From: an uncultured Shewanella sp.
GTDB lineage: Bacteria; Pseudomonadota; Gammaproteobacteria; Enterobacterales; Shewanellaceae
DNA: 44,869 nt
Direction: 5' to 3'
Assembly: GCF_947491715.1 (NCBI RefSeq)
Contig: NZ_CANLKR010000041.1
Coordinates: forward strand, 1-44,869
Both the position numbers and the translations under genes were made by a program. The notes under the pieces are model-generated. The model worked only from the letters and a program-made list of their open reading frames with translations. It made no database searches and was not told where the DNA came from. This document shows positions 17,562 through 26,877 of the stretch, piece by piece; within the stretch, counting starts at the first letter, position 1; each line of letters starts with the position of its first letter.

Positions 17562-18992
17562 TTAGTTCACCGAGGTGACTTTTTGTAGATGTGACACCAA
17601 GGTTGGTTCCCAATCCGTTAAACTGGTCTCCATCGCCTGCGTATGCAACTGATGATATTCAACTTTAGCCATGGCCGATAATTGGTGGCTATCCATTAAT
17701 TCTGCGCTTATTAACCTCAAGTAAAACTGCTCTCTCGGCTCTTTAGTACTGCTCATTCCCTCATTTAACATAGCTAATGCCACTGACAAGCCACCTTGAT
17801 CCGCAAGCTCTAAGGTTTCTTGACGTTTTTGCTCCCAGCTACTCATGACTTCACCGCCAGCCATGCTGGCACCGCTAGCACTGTCTAACCACTGGCGAGT
17901 CTCACTACTGACAAATGGCACCGCTCCTTTAAATGACATATCCATTAAACCTGGCACGCGATTTAAAAACGAATAGGTTTCTTCTCTAATGGCATTGGCC
18001 CACTCGGAATGCCCTAACGACTGGCAAATTTGCGCACTTAAATGATGACCATCAAACCAAAAAGGAGCCAGAGTTAAACTTTGCTCGACACGCCTAAGCA
18101 GCGCCATATCCGCACCTTTACTCAACAAGGTTTGGTATTCATTGACTCTATCTACCGCAACGGGCATCAAACGTGTCTCACCACTGGCGGTTCGCTCAGG
18201 CGGACTGATAATAGAAAACCACACGGCAAATCGTCTTAAACGCAAACTCAGCTCAATGCCTAATTCAAATTCACTCAAGAAATCAGCCACTTTTTGTAAT
18301 GTTTGTTTTGTGGCCTTATCATTACTGGAGTCGATATTTAAGCTAGGTGGCGTTGGCGAACTGCCTTCAGTACTTGCCTGAGGTGTATTTTGAGTCGATG
18401 AACTGGCATGCAGCTCAGCTGTTTGAGCTGCTTGTTTAGGTTTAGACTCTCCGCTTAAACGCCGTTTTAATGCTGACTCTAAACGGCTTAACTCATCAAG
18501 AGGCAACTCAAACTGCTTAGCAATGGCCATTAAGGCGGCTAATGCTTCAGTAATAGATTGTTTTTCGTCTTGGTCACAAAACTCGGTATCTAAATTTTCC
18601 GCCGCTTTAACCAAACGCTGCATGATTTGCGTAAAGAAACGACGCCTTGGCAATACCCCGCGCGCACCCGGAGCAGGAAAACAGCTTTCCCAAAAACCTT
18701 GCATAAAACCATGTAAAATAAGCAAAGATAACGTAAAGCGCTCAATGCTGGCTTGATGCTGTAAGCATTGCAGCAAATACGCTATTAACTTCAAATCTTT
18801 TGACTTGGTTTCCAGTAAAGTCACAATCCCCGTTTCGACTTCACGCCATTGAATATCGCCGTGAGACAGTGATCCCACTTTGATCATTTGCGATTCAATA
18901 AAATCAAATAAGGGATCGTCAAATAAACGCTCGCCCACAGCATTATCGGCACTGATGGGCTGGGTAATTTTGGTTAAATATTCTTTAGACAT
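17562..18992 (-). CDS. tssA: TssA (VasJ), T6SS baseplate/sheath cap protein
   Basis: A 476-aa protein with an N-terminal ImpA_N domain (about 10-130, containing GHGxxWREVE-like GDIQWREVETGIVTLL and the conserved ESCFPAPGARGVLPRRRFF). A low-complexity Ser/Thr/Gln linker (about 185-225) follows, then a VasJ-type C-terminal domain. TssA primes tail assembly and coordinates sheath polymerization. The position between vasI and tssM matches V. cholerae VCA0119. Confidence 0.95.
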   Translation of the reverse strand: MSKEYLTKITQPISADNAVGERLFDDPLFDFIESQMIKVGSLSHGDIQWREVETGIVTLLETKSKDLKLIAYLLQCLQHQASIERFTLSLLILHGFMQGFWESCFPAPGARGVLPRRRFFTQIMQRLVKAAENLDTEFCDQDEKQSITEALAALMAIAKQFELPLDELSRLESALKRRLSGESKPKQAAQTAELHASSSTQNTPQASTEGSSPTPPSLNIDSSNDKATKQTLQKVADFLSEFELGIELSLRLRRFAVWFSIISPPERTASGETRLMPVAVDRVNEYQTLLSKGADMALLRRVEQSLTLAPFWFDGHHLSAQICQSLGHSEWANAIREETYSFLNRVPGLMDMSFKGAVPFVSSETRQWLDSASGASMAGGEVMSSWEQKRQETLELADQGGLSVALAMLNEGMSSTKEPREQFYLRLISAELMDSHQLSAMAKVEYHQLHTQAMETSLTDWEPTLVSHLQKVTSVN

Positions 18993-19100
18993 TTTCGCTC
19001 CTCCAAGCCACTGTATTATTCAGCGCTAAAAGGTTCTCTCCATTAATAAGGACAAATCTTGGCCTCATACACGCTTTGAACATGATCATTCTCCCTTGAC

Positions 19101-19763
19101 CTACCAGCTGCATTCACGGCGCAATGCCTTTAAGGATTGCTCCATTTGGTGAGTATCAAATTGCAGCCCATCAATCCATTTGTGCTCCGACCTCAAAACA
19201 AACTCTTTATCCAACAACATAGCCTTCATTGCAACAATCGCCTGTAAGCCTCGTCCTGTGCGTAAAATGTAGCCTGAATTGTCGACCATCCAATCTTGAG
19301 TCGACTCCCCTTGAGACGTATTAATGCTAATGGCCGCAGTGCGAATATTAATGGGATCGGCAAAAATCAGCTCAACACGGCTGATATTATCAATACAGCT
19401 GAGCATCATGATAGGCCTTGGGGGGATCGCGCCTATGGCCTGCGCCGTTGCCCAAATATTTGGGTCATCATCTGGCGTTGTGAAGGCATCACTCAGTAAA
19501 AAACCTCGCTGATGTTCCCGCTTAGCTTCGTTGTCAAATGCGCGCTTCCATTGCTTAGTATGAGGATCATCAATGACTTGGATCTGTGCTGACTCACTCA
19601 TCGTGGGCGTGACAAATACCGTATCAAAACACAGCAGCCGCTCTAACTTGCTGGGCACTTGTCGACACTTAAGGGCATCTTCAAGTAAAGTGCCCTCAGC
19701 ATGAACAAGACCTAGCGGACAAAACAACAAGGCCAGTAACATTCCTTTGATCTGTGCCATCAT
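19101..19763 (-). CDS. vasI: VasI, T6SS-associated exported protein
   Basis: A 220-aa protein of the VasI/EvfG family with a signal peptide (MMAQIKGMLLALLFCPLGLVHA) and a small cysteine-containing domain (ALKCRQVPSKLERLLCFD). The family is T6SS-linked; its precise role is not settled. An upstream in-frame ATG at 19787 exists. The ATG at 19763 overlaps the vasH stop as TAATG and has GGAG 8 nt upstream, and the signal peptide starts there, so 19763 is preferred. Confidence 0.92.
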   Translation of the reverse strand: MMAQIKGMLLALLFCPLGLVHAEGTLLEDALKCRQVPSKLERLLCFDTVFVTPTMSESAQIQVIDDPHTKQWKRAFDNEAKREHQRGFLLSDAFTTPDDDPNIWATAQAIGAIPPRPIMMLSCIDNISRVELIFADPINIRTAAISINTSQGESTQDWMVDNSGYILRTGRGLQAIVAMKAMLLDKEFVLRSEHKWIDGLQFDTHQMEQSLKALRRECSW

Positions 19764-21361
19764 TAACTTATCTCCAATTTTATACATTTATGTGCCAAGG
19801 TTCGTTTAGGCAAACCTAAGCTAGTCGCCGCTCGGCCTCGATCGCCAGAAAATGACGTCAATCTCGCTTCGATCACCGCACGCTCAAATTGCAACACCGC
19901 CTCTTTAAGATCATCGATTTGGTCAAACTTATGTGTGATCTCATTCAATAAACTGGCTGGAAATGCGGCTTCTTCCTGTTGAGATGTCTTATCAAAGGGC
20001 GTTTCAGGTTCAATATCCAATGTCGGCAAGGCACTCAAATCAATTTCTTGGCCATCTAACGTCAAGGCACAAGCATATTCCACTATGTTTCTCAGCTCAC
20101 GAACATTACCGGGATAATCATGTTTTATGAGTTTATCGATAGCCGAAAAGCGCACCCCTGGCACTTGCCTTTTTTGACTTCTATTAAAGCGATGAATAAA
20201 GTGTTCAACTAATTCAGGCACATCGCTCACTCTGTCTTTTAATGCTGGTATGCGAATGGGGAACTGACATAAACGATAAAACAAGTCTTGCCTAAATGCG
20301 CCAGTGCGGGATTTTTGCTTTAAATCCACATGGGAGGCGACAATCAACCTAAAATCAGATTGTGTTTCTTTCGCTGCACCTAAAGCTCTAAATTGACGGC
20401 TTTCCAATACCCTCAACAACTTAGTTTGTAACAAGAGTGGCATATCGCCGATTTCATCGAGAAACAAGCTGCCACCATCGGCTGCAGCAATTAAGCCTTT
20501 TTTGGCACTCTCTGCGCCAGAAAAGGCGCCTTTTTCATAACCAAATAACTCAGACTCCAATAGATTATCTGGAATAGCGGCGCAATTAATGGCAATAAAA
20601 GGGGCATGTTTTCGCTTAGAATAATCATGAACACCACGGGCAACCAACTCTTTACCTGTCCCCGTTTGTCCTTGGATCATCACCGCTAAATCAGATTGCC
20701 CGACACGCACAATTTCTTTACGCAAGGTTTGCATTAGTTCACTGCTACCGACCAAGTCATGACTCAGGGCTTCAGCTTGCTCTTTATCAAACTTTTCTTT
20801 GCGAATAGAGACGATGGAATCGGACAGTAAACTTTGCTGCCTATCTTGATGACGAATGGATTCAAGTAACTGCCAATGGCGAGTAAACACCGCCACAAAA
20901 TTTTGCCAATCTGGACGCTCCACTAAATCCGCTGCCATAGCGGCTGGCAAAGCCAGCACGAGAATACCAACAACGGCACCTTTATCACTGTTCAATGGGT
21001 AAATAGCCAAATGCTGATCTTTTTTCATGTTCAGCGTTAATGCCATAAACCCACTGTGACCTTGCCAATACAGCAAGGTCTCATGATCCAGCACCATGGT
21101 TTTTTGCGATTGCAGCGCATGAGAAAAAGGATGTTCAAAATCATCCACTTCCCACTTGACGCCGCTGGCAATGGATTGAAAATAATCAGGCTCATTGGCC
21201 ACCACAGTCAACTCACGTCCATCTACTGTCGGTAACAGTAAAAAAGGCAAGTCAGAAGGCAGTTCAACCCGTAGGCCATCCAAAAACTCATTGATGAGTG
21301 GCGCGACCTGACGACACGCCAATAATGCTGATGCTCGCTGTAACCATTGCTGGGATTGCAC
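19763..21361 (-). CDS. vasH: VasH, sigma54-dependent transcription activator
   Basis: A 532-aa bacterial enhancer-binding protein. A sensor-like N-terminal region (about 1-170) is followed by an AAA+ domain with Walker A GQTGTGKE (about 230), the sigma54-contact loop GAFSGA (about 280, instead of GAFTGA) and Walker B GGSLFLDEIGD (about 302). A Fis-type helix-turn-helix ends the protein (GRAATSLGLPKRTLAHKC). The start codon is GTG, overlapping the last base of the clpV stop (TAGTG), so it is translationally coupled. The probable target is the sigma54 promoter upstream of hcp in this window. T to S in the contact loop keeps the hydroxyl. Confidence 0.96.
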   Translation of the reverse strand: MQSQQWLQRASALLACRQVAPLINEFLDGLRVELPSDLPFLLLPTVDGRELTVVANEPDYFQSIASGVKWEVDDFEHPFSHALQSQKTMVLDHETLLYWQGHSGFMALTLNMKKDQHLAIYPLNSDKGAVVGILVLALPAAMAADLVERPDWQNFVAVFTRHWQLLESIRHQDRQQSLLSDSIVSIRKEKFDKEQAEALSHDLVGSSELMQTLRKEIVRVGQSDLAVMIQGQTGTGKELVARGVHDYSKRKHAPFIAINCAAIPDNLLESELFGYEKGAFSGAESAKKGLIAAADGGSLFLDEIGDMPLLLQTKLLRVLESRQFRALGAAKETQSDFRLIVASHVDLKQKSRTGAFRQDLFYRLCQFPIRIPALKDRVSDVPELVEHFIHRFNRSQKRQVPGVRFSAIDKLIKHDYPGNVRELRNIVEYACALTLDGQEIDLSALPTLDIEPETPFDKTSQQEEAAFPASLLNEITHKFDQIDDLKEAVLQFERAVIEARLTSFSGDRGRAATSLGLPKRTLAHKCIKLEIS

Positions 21362-23952
21362 TAGATAACCTCACCCACAAATTCGCCGTCAGTGAAACCT
21401 AAATGAATTTGCTCCACCTCTTCTTTATTAGCGAGCTTGTTCAATAACGCCAGTGATACAGGCGGTAACATTTGGCCATCAATAATAGCCTCCAACATAC
21501 GAGCACCATTTTCAGCGCGAGTCGAACGCCTGTAAATCTCATCCACTAAGCTAGGTGCTATGCTCACCTGCGCCTTATAACGTTCAACCAACAGGCTCTC
21601 TAATTTAGCAAGCTTATAACCGATAATGTCTTTCAATACCGTTTCACCTAAAGGTAAATAAGGCACAATTTCCATGCGCGCTAATAAGGCAGGTTTGAAA
21701 AATTCGACAAGTTCGGGGTAAAGCGCATCATCAATATTCTCAGGCGTCTCGGCGTTATCGACGATACTTTGATACCCTAAGTTAGAGGTTAAAAAGAAGA
21801 TAATATTCTGGCAATCAATCAGTCTTCCTTCACCATCGGCAAGCTCACCTTTATCAAAGGCTTGATAAAAAAGATTCAACACGTCAGGGTGTGCTTTTTC
21901 CACTTCATCAAGCAGAACAATAGAATAAGGCATCTTACGTATGGCTTCGGTTAATACTCCCCCTTCACCAAAACCCACATAACCTGGCGGAGAACCAATT
22001 AAACGCGATACCGTGTGCTTCTCTTGATACTCAGACATGTTAATGGTGGTCAAAAATTGCTTACCGCCATAAAGCTGCTCCGCAATTTGCACCACAGTTT
22101 CAGTTTTCCCCACACCACTTGGGCCCACCAGCAAAAATGCCCCTTTAGGGCGACCCGCTCGGCGTAGATCGGCACGAGCCGTCAACATATTGCGATGAAT
22201 ACGCTCTATGGCCACATTCTGACCTTTTAGAGCTTCCCCTAAAATAGCGGGTAAATGGGTGATCTTATGCAGCTCGTCGGTGTTCATTTGCGACACTGGA
22301 ACACCTGTCCAGTCAGCAATAACCGCCGCCACTTGCTCGGCATCAACCTCTGGATAAACCAGTTTTCCTTCTTGGGTGAGCTCTTCAATGGTCAGGTTCA
22401 GCGCTTGTACTTGAGCACGAATGTCATCAAAATTGTCACTGTTATCCTCATTCAACAATTGCTCACGTAGCGACAACATACTTGAGACTAATTCTTGTTG
22501 TTGCTTCCAATTAGCTTCTAATTGCTCATAGTCATGGGCTTGTTGCTCTGCACTGGCTTTAAGCTCGCTCAACCTAGCTTCATCAATGTCTTGACCTAAA
22601 TGTTGCTGGCGCTCTAATAAGCTGATTTCTTTTTGATGCTGATAGCCTAAGCTTTCAAGTTCAGCCATGCCTTTTGGTGGCGAGCTTAAATTAATCGCAA
22701 TCCGCGCACAGGCGGTATCTAATACATCAATAGCTTTATCGGGAAGTTGACGATTGGCCACATAACGCGCCGACAAACGAGCGGCAGCTTCTAATGCCGA
22801 GTCATTGATTAACACTTGATGGGATTTTTCATACACATGGTGTAGACCACGAAGAATATCCACCGCTTGATCCACACTGGGTTCATCCAATTTCACCAGT
22901 TGGAAACGACGCGTGAGAGCAGGATCTTTTTCAAAATACTTTTTATACTCTTTCCATGTCGTCGCACCAACAGTACACAACTCACCACGAGCCAACGCAG
23001 GTTTGAGTAAGTTGGCCGCATCACCGCCACCTTCTTGATTACCGGCTCCAATCAAAGTGTGTGCTTCATCGATAAATAAAATAATCGCTTTAGGTGAGGC
23101 TTTCACTTCATCAATTAACGCTTTCAAGCGTTTCTCAAATTCGCCTTTAACCGATGCGCCCGCTTGCAACAAGCCTAAATCCAGTGACAGCAAGCTAACG
23201 TCTTTTAATCTATCAGGTACTTTACCTTCAACGATACGTCTGGCTAAGCCCTCAACAACGGCGCTTTTCCCCACACCCGCATCACCCACCACAATCGGGT
23301 TGTTCTTACGGCGACGACATAAAATATCAATCATCAAGGCGATTTCATCATCGCGGCACAAAACAGGATCCAGCTCGCCTTGCTTGGCCAGCTCAGTAAA
23401 ATCAGTTGTGAACTTAGCAAGAGCACTATCAGTATTGTTCACTAAAGCCGCTTTGTTGCCTTCGAGTGAAGGGCTGGCAGACTCCGCTGAGTTTTCTGTC
23501 AGCGCGACAAAGTGCTTACGCAAGTCTTCACGATTAATCCCCTCAAGCAAGGTAATTAAATTAAAGGGCAAATACCGCTCGGGTCGCATCACAGCAGCGG
23601 CAAAAATGGCGCCTGAGCGTAATGATAATTCTTGTAAGTCTGTGGTGGATAATAACCAAGCATCTTGCAGTAACTCCACCAGCAAAGGCGAAAACCCTGG
23701 GCGGGTATCTAAGTCTGCTTCTCGAGGCAGCGAATCCCCTAAGTATTGCTTCACTAACTCATGATCGATATTAGCTTGCTTTAACAGCACACGCATATCG
23801 CTTAACGGGTTATCCAGCAAGACAAACAACAAGTGCGCTATGGTCACTTCGCTGTTTTGACGACTAATGCATAAAGAAGCAGCTTGCTCTAATCCCAGCT
23901 TACTCTGTTGATTAAGCTTGCCGATCAGAGTCGATAATTCGATACGGATCAT
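21361..23952 (-). CDS. clpV: ClpV (TssH), sheath-disassembling AAA+ ATPase
   Basis: An 863-aa Clp/Hsp100 ATPase that recycles contracted TssB/TssC sheath. The Clp_N domain covers about 1-150. AAA1 has Walker A GDAGVGKS at about 226 and Walker B ILFIDEAHTL. A coiled middle domain lies at about 410-530, and AAA2 has Walker A GPSGVGKT at about 615 and IVLLDEVEKAH. No ClpP-binding loop was noticed. It lies 9 bp after tssL and overlaps vasH. Confidence 0.97.
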   Translation of the reverse strand: MIRIELSTLIGKLNQQSKLGLEQAASLCISRQNSEVTIAHLLFVLLDNPLSDMRVLLKQANIDHELVKQYLGDSLPREADLDTRPGFSPLLVELLQDAWLLSTTDLQELSLRSGAIFAAAVMRPERYLPFNLITLLEGINREDLRKHFVALTENSAESASPSLEGNKAALVNNTDSALAKFTTDFTELAKQGELDPVLCRDDEIALMIDILCRRRKNNPIVVGDAGVGKSAVVEGLARRIVEGKVPDRLKDVSLLSLDLGLLQAGASVKGEFEKRLKALIDEVKASPKAIILFIDEAHTLIGAGNQEGGGDAANLLKPALARGELCTVGATTWKEYKKYFEKDPALTRRFQLVKLDEPSVDQAVDILRGLHHVYEKSHQVLINDSALEAAARLSARYVANRQLPDKAIDVLDTACARIAINLSSPPKGMAELESLGYQHQKEISLLERQQHLGQDIDEARLSELKASAEQQAHDYEQLEANWKQQQELVSSMLSLREQLLNEDNSDNFDDIRAQVQALNLTIEELTQEGKLVYPEVDAEQVAAVIADWTGVPVSQMNTDELHKITHLPAILGEALKGQNVAIERIHRNMLTARADLRRAGRPKGAFLLVGPSGVGKTETVVQIAEQLYGGKQFLTTINMSEYQEKHTVSRLIGSPPGYVGFGEGGVLTEAIRKMPYSIVLLDEVEKAHPDVLNLFYQAFDKGELADGEGRLIDCQNIIFFLTSNLGYQSIVDNAETPENIDDALYPELVEFFKPALLARMEIVPYLPLGETVLKDIIGYKLAKLESLLVERYKAQVSIAPSLVDEIYRRSTRAENGARMLEAIIDGQMLPPVSLALLNKLANKEEVEQIHLGFTDGEFVGEVI

Positions 23953-23961
23953 AAAATTTCC

Positions 23962-24756
23962 CTATTTTAAAATCTGAAATAATTGATTCAGTACACCAGA
24001 TGATTTCTGATTTAATGACACTGAATAAAAAGTAAAAATCACGCTAAGCAAACAGAAGAAACCTGCAAAAATGGTCCACAAAGGCAATTGATGACCAATT
24101 TTATACTTAGTATTGACCACGTGTTCGGTGGCACTGGTCAGCTGCTCAGGCTCCTCATCGGTTAAACGGCGAATCGTCTCATAGAGCTCGGTATAAATTT
24201 TATCGAACTCTTCACGGCCATTCGCCATCACCTTATAGCGACCCTCAAAGCCCAAAGAGAAACATAAAAAGATAAATTCTAATAAATCTTTATATTTGTG
24301 TGGTTCACTCTCAAGTCTTTGTAAAATAGTGAATACTTTTTCACCACCCCAAGTCTCATTATGAAAACGAGTCAGTAAAGAATGTTCCGCCCACACACTT
24401 TGAGAGCCCCATTCGGTGCTCATAACCGCTTCATCAATAAAGCAACATAATAAATAACGATAAGCCAGCACTATGGCATGTTCATACCCTGCTGTTACCA
24501 GCTCAGTTTCAATGGCAATAATGTCTTCCAAAGTCTGCTGATAAAGCTCGGGCACCTCTTCATGAGCCGTGAGTTTTTTCACCCTTAGTGCCATACCCAG
24601 CAGCGGTGTGGCCGCATCAATCAGTAGATTAATACTCTCGCCACGCAACTTGAACCAATATTGCTGATCACCGTCGATTTGTTTAGCATGATCAAACAAG
24701 CTGCCGTCTAAACTGGTATCAACCTGTTGTTTTTGTGGTTTATCATCCATTGCCAT
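23962..24756 (-). CDS. tssL: TssL (DotU), T6SS membrane-complex protein
   Basis: A 264-aa DotU-family inner-membrane protein that recruits the baseplate to TssM. The cytoplasmic domain (about 40-200) has AYRYLLCCFIDEAVMSTEWG and FLCFSLGFEGRYKV. A single C-terminal helix (about 226-250, LPLWTIFAGFFCLLSVIFTF) anchors it; there is no peptidoglycan-binding extension. Two ATGs (24756, 24750) are possible; AGGA lies 4-5 nt before the first. The 5' part of the gene is present in two decayed copies immediately upstream, whose reading frames overlap this start by 14 nt. Confidence 0.95.
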   Translation of the reverse strand: MAMDDKPQKQQVDTSLDGSLFDHAKQIDGDQQYWFKLRGESINLLIDAATPLLGMALRVKKLTAHEEVPELYQQTLEDIIAIETELVTAGYEHAIVLAYRYLLCCFIDEAVMSTEWGSQSVWAEHSLLTRFHNETWGGEKVFTILQRLESEPHKYKDLLEFIFLCFSLGFEGRYKVMANGREEFDKIYTELYETIRRLTDEEPEQLTSATEHVVNTKYKIGHQLPLWTIFAGFFCLLSVIFTFYSVSLNQKSSGVLNQLFQILK

Positions 24757-24910
24757 TAGTTCCTCTTATCGCGACCAGATGAAACCCATATTGCAGATCA
24801 TCATCGATATTATTTTGCTTGGCATGTTCAAAGAAATTCCCTTCTAAACTGGTATCGACTTGCTGTTTTTGTGGTTTATCATCGATATTATGTTTATCAT
24901 CCATTGCCAT
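24743..24910 (-). CDS. 55-aa mini-ORF from a duplicated tssL start (copy b)
   Basis: Begins MAMDDKHNIDDKPQKQQVDT, nearly the tssL N-terminus (MAMDDKPQKQQVDT), with an 8-codon insertion-like HNIDD segment. It diverges after QYGFHLVAIRG and ends with TNGNG at a TGA located inside the tssL start region. A ribosome site (AGGAGCTA) precedes it. It overlaps tssL by 14 nt in another frame. Whether the peptide is made or useful is unknown; it may simply carry ribosomes from tssK to tssL. Confidence 0.5.
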   Translation of the reverse strand: MAMDDKHNIDDKPQKQQVDTSLEGNFFEHAKQNNIDDDLQYGFHLVAIRGTNGNG

Positions 24911-25010
24911 TAGCTCCTGTTATCGCGACCAGATGAAACCCATATTGCTGATCGGTATCGATATTATGTTTGTCATCCCTCACCATTAGCTCCTCCATTA
25001 GCTCCTCCAT
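24897..25010 (-). CDS. 37-aa mini-ORF from a duplicated tssL start (copy a)
   Basis: Its ATG overlaps the tssK stop as TAATG. The reading frame MEELMEELMVRDDKHNID continues as TDQQYGFHLVAITGANGNG, a shortened tssL start (compare GDQQYWFKLRGES in TssL). The MEEL repeat comes from a 12-bp tandem repeat (GGAGGAGCTAAT type), which also provides three successive ribosome sites. It ends 14 nt inside the next mini-ORF. Translation is plausible but unproven. Confidence 0.45.
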   Translation of the reverse strand: MEELMEELMVRDDKHNIDTDQQYGFHLVAITGANGNG

Positions 25011-26344
25011 TAGCTCCTTATGGCCCAAAATTGCAATTCAAGCTCTGAAAAATCACCCGCAACATGAAAAGCAAAACCCGATGAATTACTGAGCATGCGC
25101 CACTCAGGGCTTGCGCGGTCAAGCTGGAAGTAGGTAAAGCCTGCATGATAAGGTAACTGACGTGGGGCAACTGGCAGCGGTGTTAACGGTACGCCCGGTA
25201 ATTGTAATGAAATCAGCTCGCGTATTTTCTCAACCGAGGCCACTTTGGTTTGTTGGATAAATAATTTGCGTAAGTCATCCAGCGGCATTTTGGCTTTCAC
25301 CGCCAGAATAAACGTCGCCTCTTTGACTAAATCAGGATCTTGTACCGGCGCAATTTGCAAGCCGTACTTGCGTTGATGTAATTGCAGTGACACCGCTTTA
25401 GGCTCAAGCACAATACTGAGCGACTGACGAAGTAATGTCATGATAGGCGAGAAAGATTCAAGGGGCAGTTTATGGTTATAAGCCTTAAACTCCGGCGCCG
25501 TTCGACTCTCATCGGTAAAGGTAAATAGCTCGCCACAGATACTGACCAGGTTTTCATATAAACGCTCTGGGTGAATACGTTTTTGAGTGGCCATGTGCTG
25601 TAAAATAGGGTGCATGCGATTAAGTGATTGTAGCAACATAAAATCTGATACATCTGCCACTCCACCTTGACTTGGCATACCAATGCGCTGCGCAATGTTT
25701 TTGGCTCGCTCTTTCATCAACCCCGCCATTTCACCGATGAAACGATGCAATCTCGGCACACCCGTGACATTTAAATGACAAGGAATAAAACTGTCATCCA
25801 GCATGACACTGCCATCGGGACGCTTTTCTAAAATGCGAGCAATAGCCAATGAGGTATACGCACTACGATCGTCTTTTTCAAGCATCAAACGCATACGCAA
25901 CGGGCTCACATCAATGGTGGTCAAATCCCCTTGCTCGGTATGCACATCACGCACTTCATAGCGTCGTGACTCATAACGACTGGCGTCCATTTTATCGGCA
26001 TGAGAAATCTCTGTCACCGAATCCCCTTTAATGGGTAAAGCCAAATACACAATTTGGTTAGCTAAGGCACTGTCTGTCACTTCTAATGCATCAGGTAACA
26101 CATCTTCTTGAGGCATATTAAACACAGTGCCATCGGGCATCACACCCACAGCATGTTCAATGGCAATACGGCCGAAACTTAAATATTCAGGATTTAAACT
26201 CAGCTGAGTAATACCGTATAAGTAGCCTGTTGATTGAGACGACTTTGTCTCAACAATGTACTCAAAATAACGTTGTTGCTGTTGAAAATGCTGAGGTTTA
26301 ATGAATAAACCTTCATTCCAAATGACTCGGTTTCTCGATGACAT
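25010..26344 (-). CDS. tssK: TssK, T6SS baseplate protein
   Basis: A 444-aa trimeric baseplate component connecting TssFGE to the TssJLM membrane complex. It has the classic start NRVIWNEGLFIKPQHFQQQ and the family ending GFAFHVAGDFSELELQFWAIRS. The length is normal. It starts 3 nt after tssJ ends. The stop codon overlaps the start of a short reading frame derived from tssL. Confidence 0.97.
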   Translation of the reverse strand: MSSRNRVIWNEGLFIKPQHFQQQQRYFEYIVETKSSQSTGYLYGITQLSLNPEYLSFGRIAIEHAVGVMPDGTVFNMPQEDVLPDALEVTDSALANQIVYLALPIKGDSVTEISHADKMDASRYESRRYEVRDVHTEQGDLTTIDVSPLRMRLMLEKDDRSAYTSLAIARILEKRPDGSVMLDDSFIPCHLNVTGVPRLHRFIGEMAGLMKERAKNIAQRIGMPSQGGVADVSDFMLLQSLNRMHPILQHMATQKRIHPERLYENLVSICGELFTFTDESRTAPEFKAYNHKLPLESFSPIMTLLRQSLSIVLEPKAVSLQLHQRKYGLQIAPVQDPDLVKEATFILAVKAKMPLDDLRKLFIQQTKVASVEKIRELISLQLPGVPLTPLPVAPRQLPYHAGFTYFQLDRASPEWRMLSNSSGFAFHVAGDFSELELQFWAIRS

Positions 26345-26346
26345 AA

Positions 26347-26877
26347 TTATTCTACTATTTCTAATTTGAGCTCATGCTCTGTAAAGAACATGAGTAAATG
26401 ATATTCTCGGCCAATCGACTTTACCTTGACGACTTTTTTCCACTGCGCCACATTGGGGTCGCTATATTGCGCCATCACGCCAATATAGTGGGTGTCAGGT
26501 TTCAGCTTTAAAGGTTCAATAAACTTAAATTGATCCGGGAAAATAATGTAATCACTGTGCTTAAGGTAATTGGACCCTAAGGCGGTTTCATGATCTTCAA
26601 CCAAAGCATCAAAATCTGCCGCCATAAACAATGAATCGTCTTCAAGTAAAAACACCTGATATACCACAGGCGTCGACTCGCCATTGGCATTAGGGTTAAG
26701 CACGTGATCCCCTACCATGCTATAAGTCACTTGGGTGGGTAGGTGTTTCGGCGCGCCCACTGGCGTATCAGGATCCCAGATCACCTGACCGGCTTTTTGT
26801 GTGGCTTCCCATGCCGAACTACATGCTCCCAACTGAATTAGCACGCTTAAAATGAGTCCTAAACGTACATAGCTCAT
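26347..26877 (-). CDS. tssJ: TssJ (SciN/VasD), outer-membrane lipoprotein
   Basis: A 176-aa lipoprotein. The signal peptide is MSYVRLGLILSVLIQL with lipobox LGAC; Cys19 would be acylated. The body has the transthyretin-like TssJ fold features (LPTQVTYSMVGDHVLNPNANG, PVVYQVFLLEDDSLFMAADF). TssJ holds the periplasmic end of TssM at the outer membrane. The ATG overlaps the end of the fha gene. Confidence 0.95.
   Translation of the reverse strand: MSYVRLGLILSVLIQLGACSSAWEATQKAGQVIWDPDTPVGAPKHLPTQVTYSMVGDHVLNPNANGESTPVVYQVFLLEDDSLFMAADFDALVEDHETALGSNYLKHSDYIIFPDQFKFIEPLKLKPDTHYIGVMAQYSDPNVAQWKKVVKVKSIGREYHLLMFFTEHELKLEIVE

Noticed and set aside
23057..23764. 235-aa plus-strand ORF
   Set aside because: Antisense to the conserved ClpV AAA1 domain; Ser-rich composition typical of a shadow frame.
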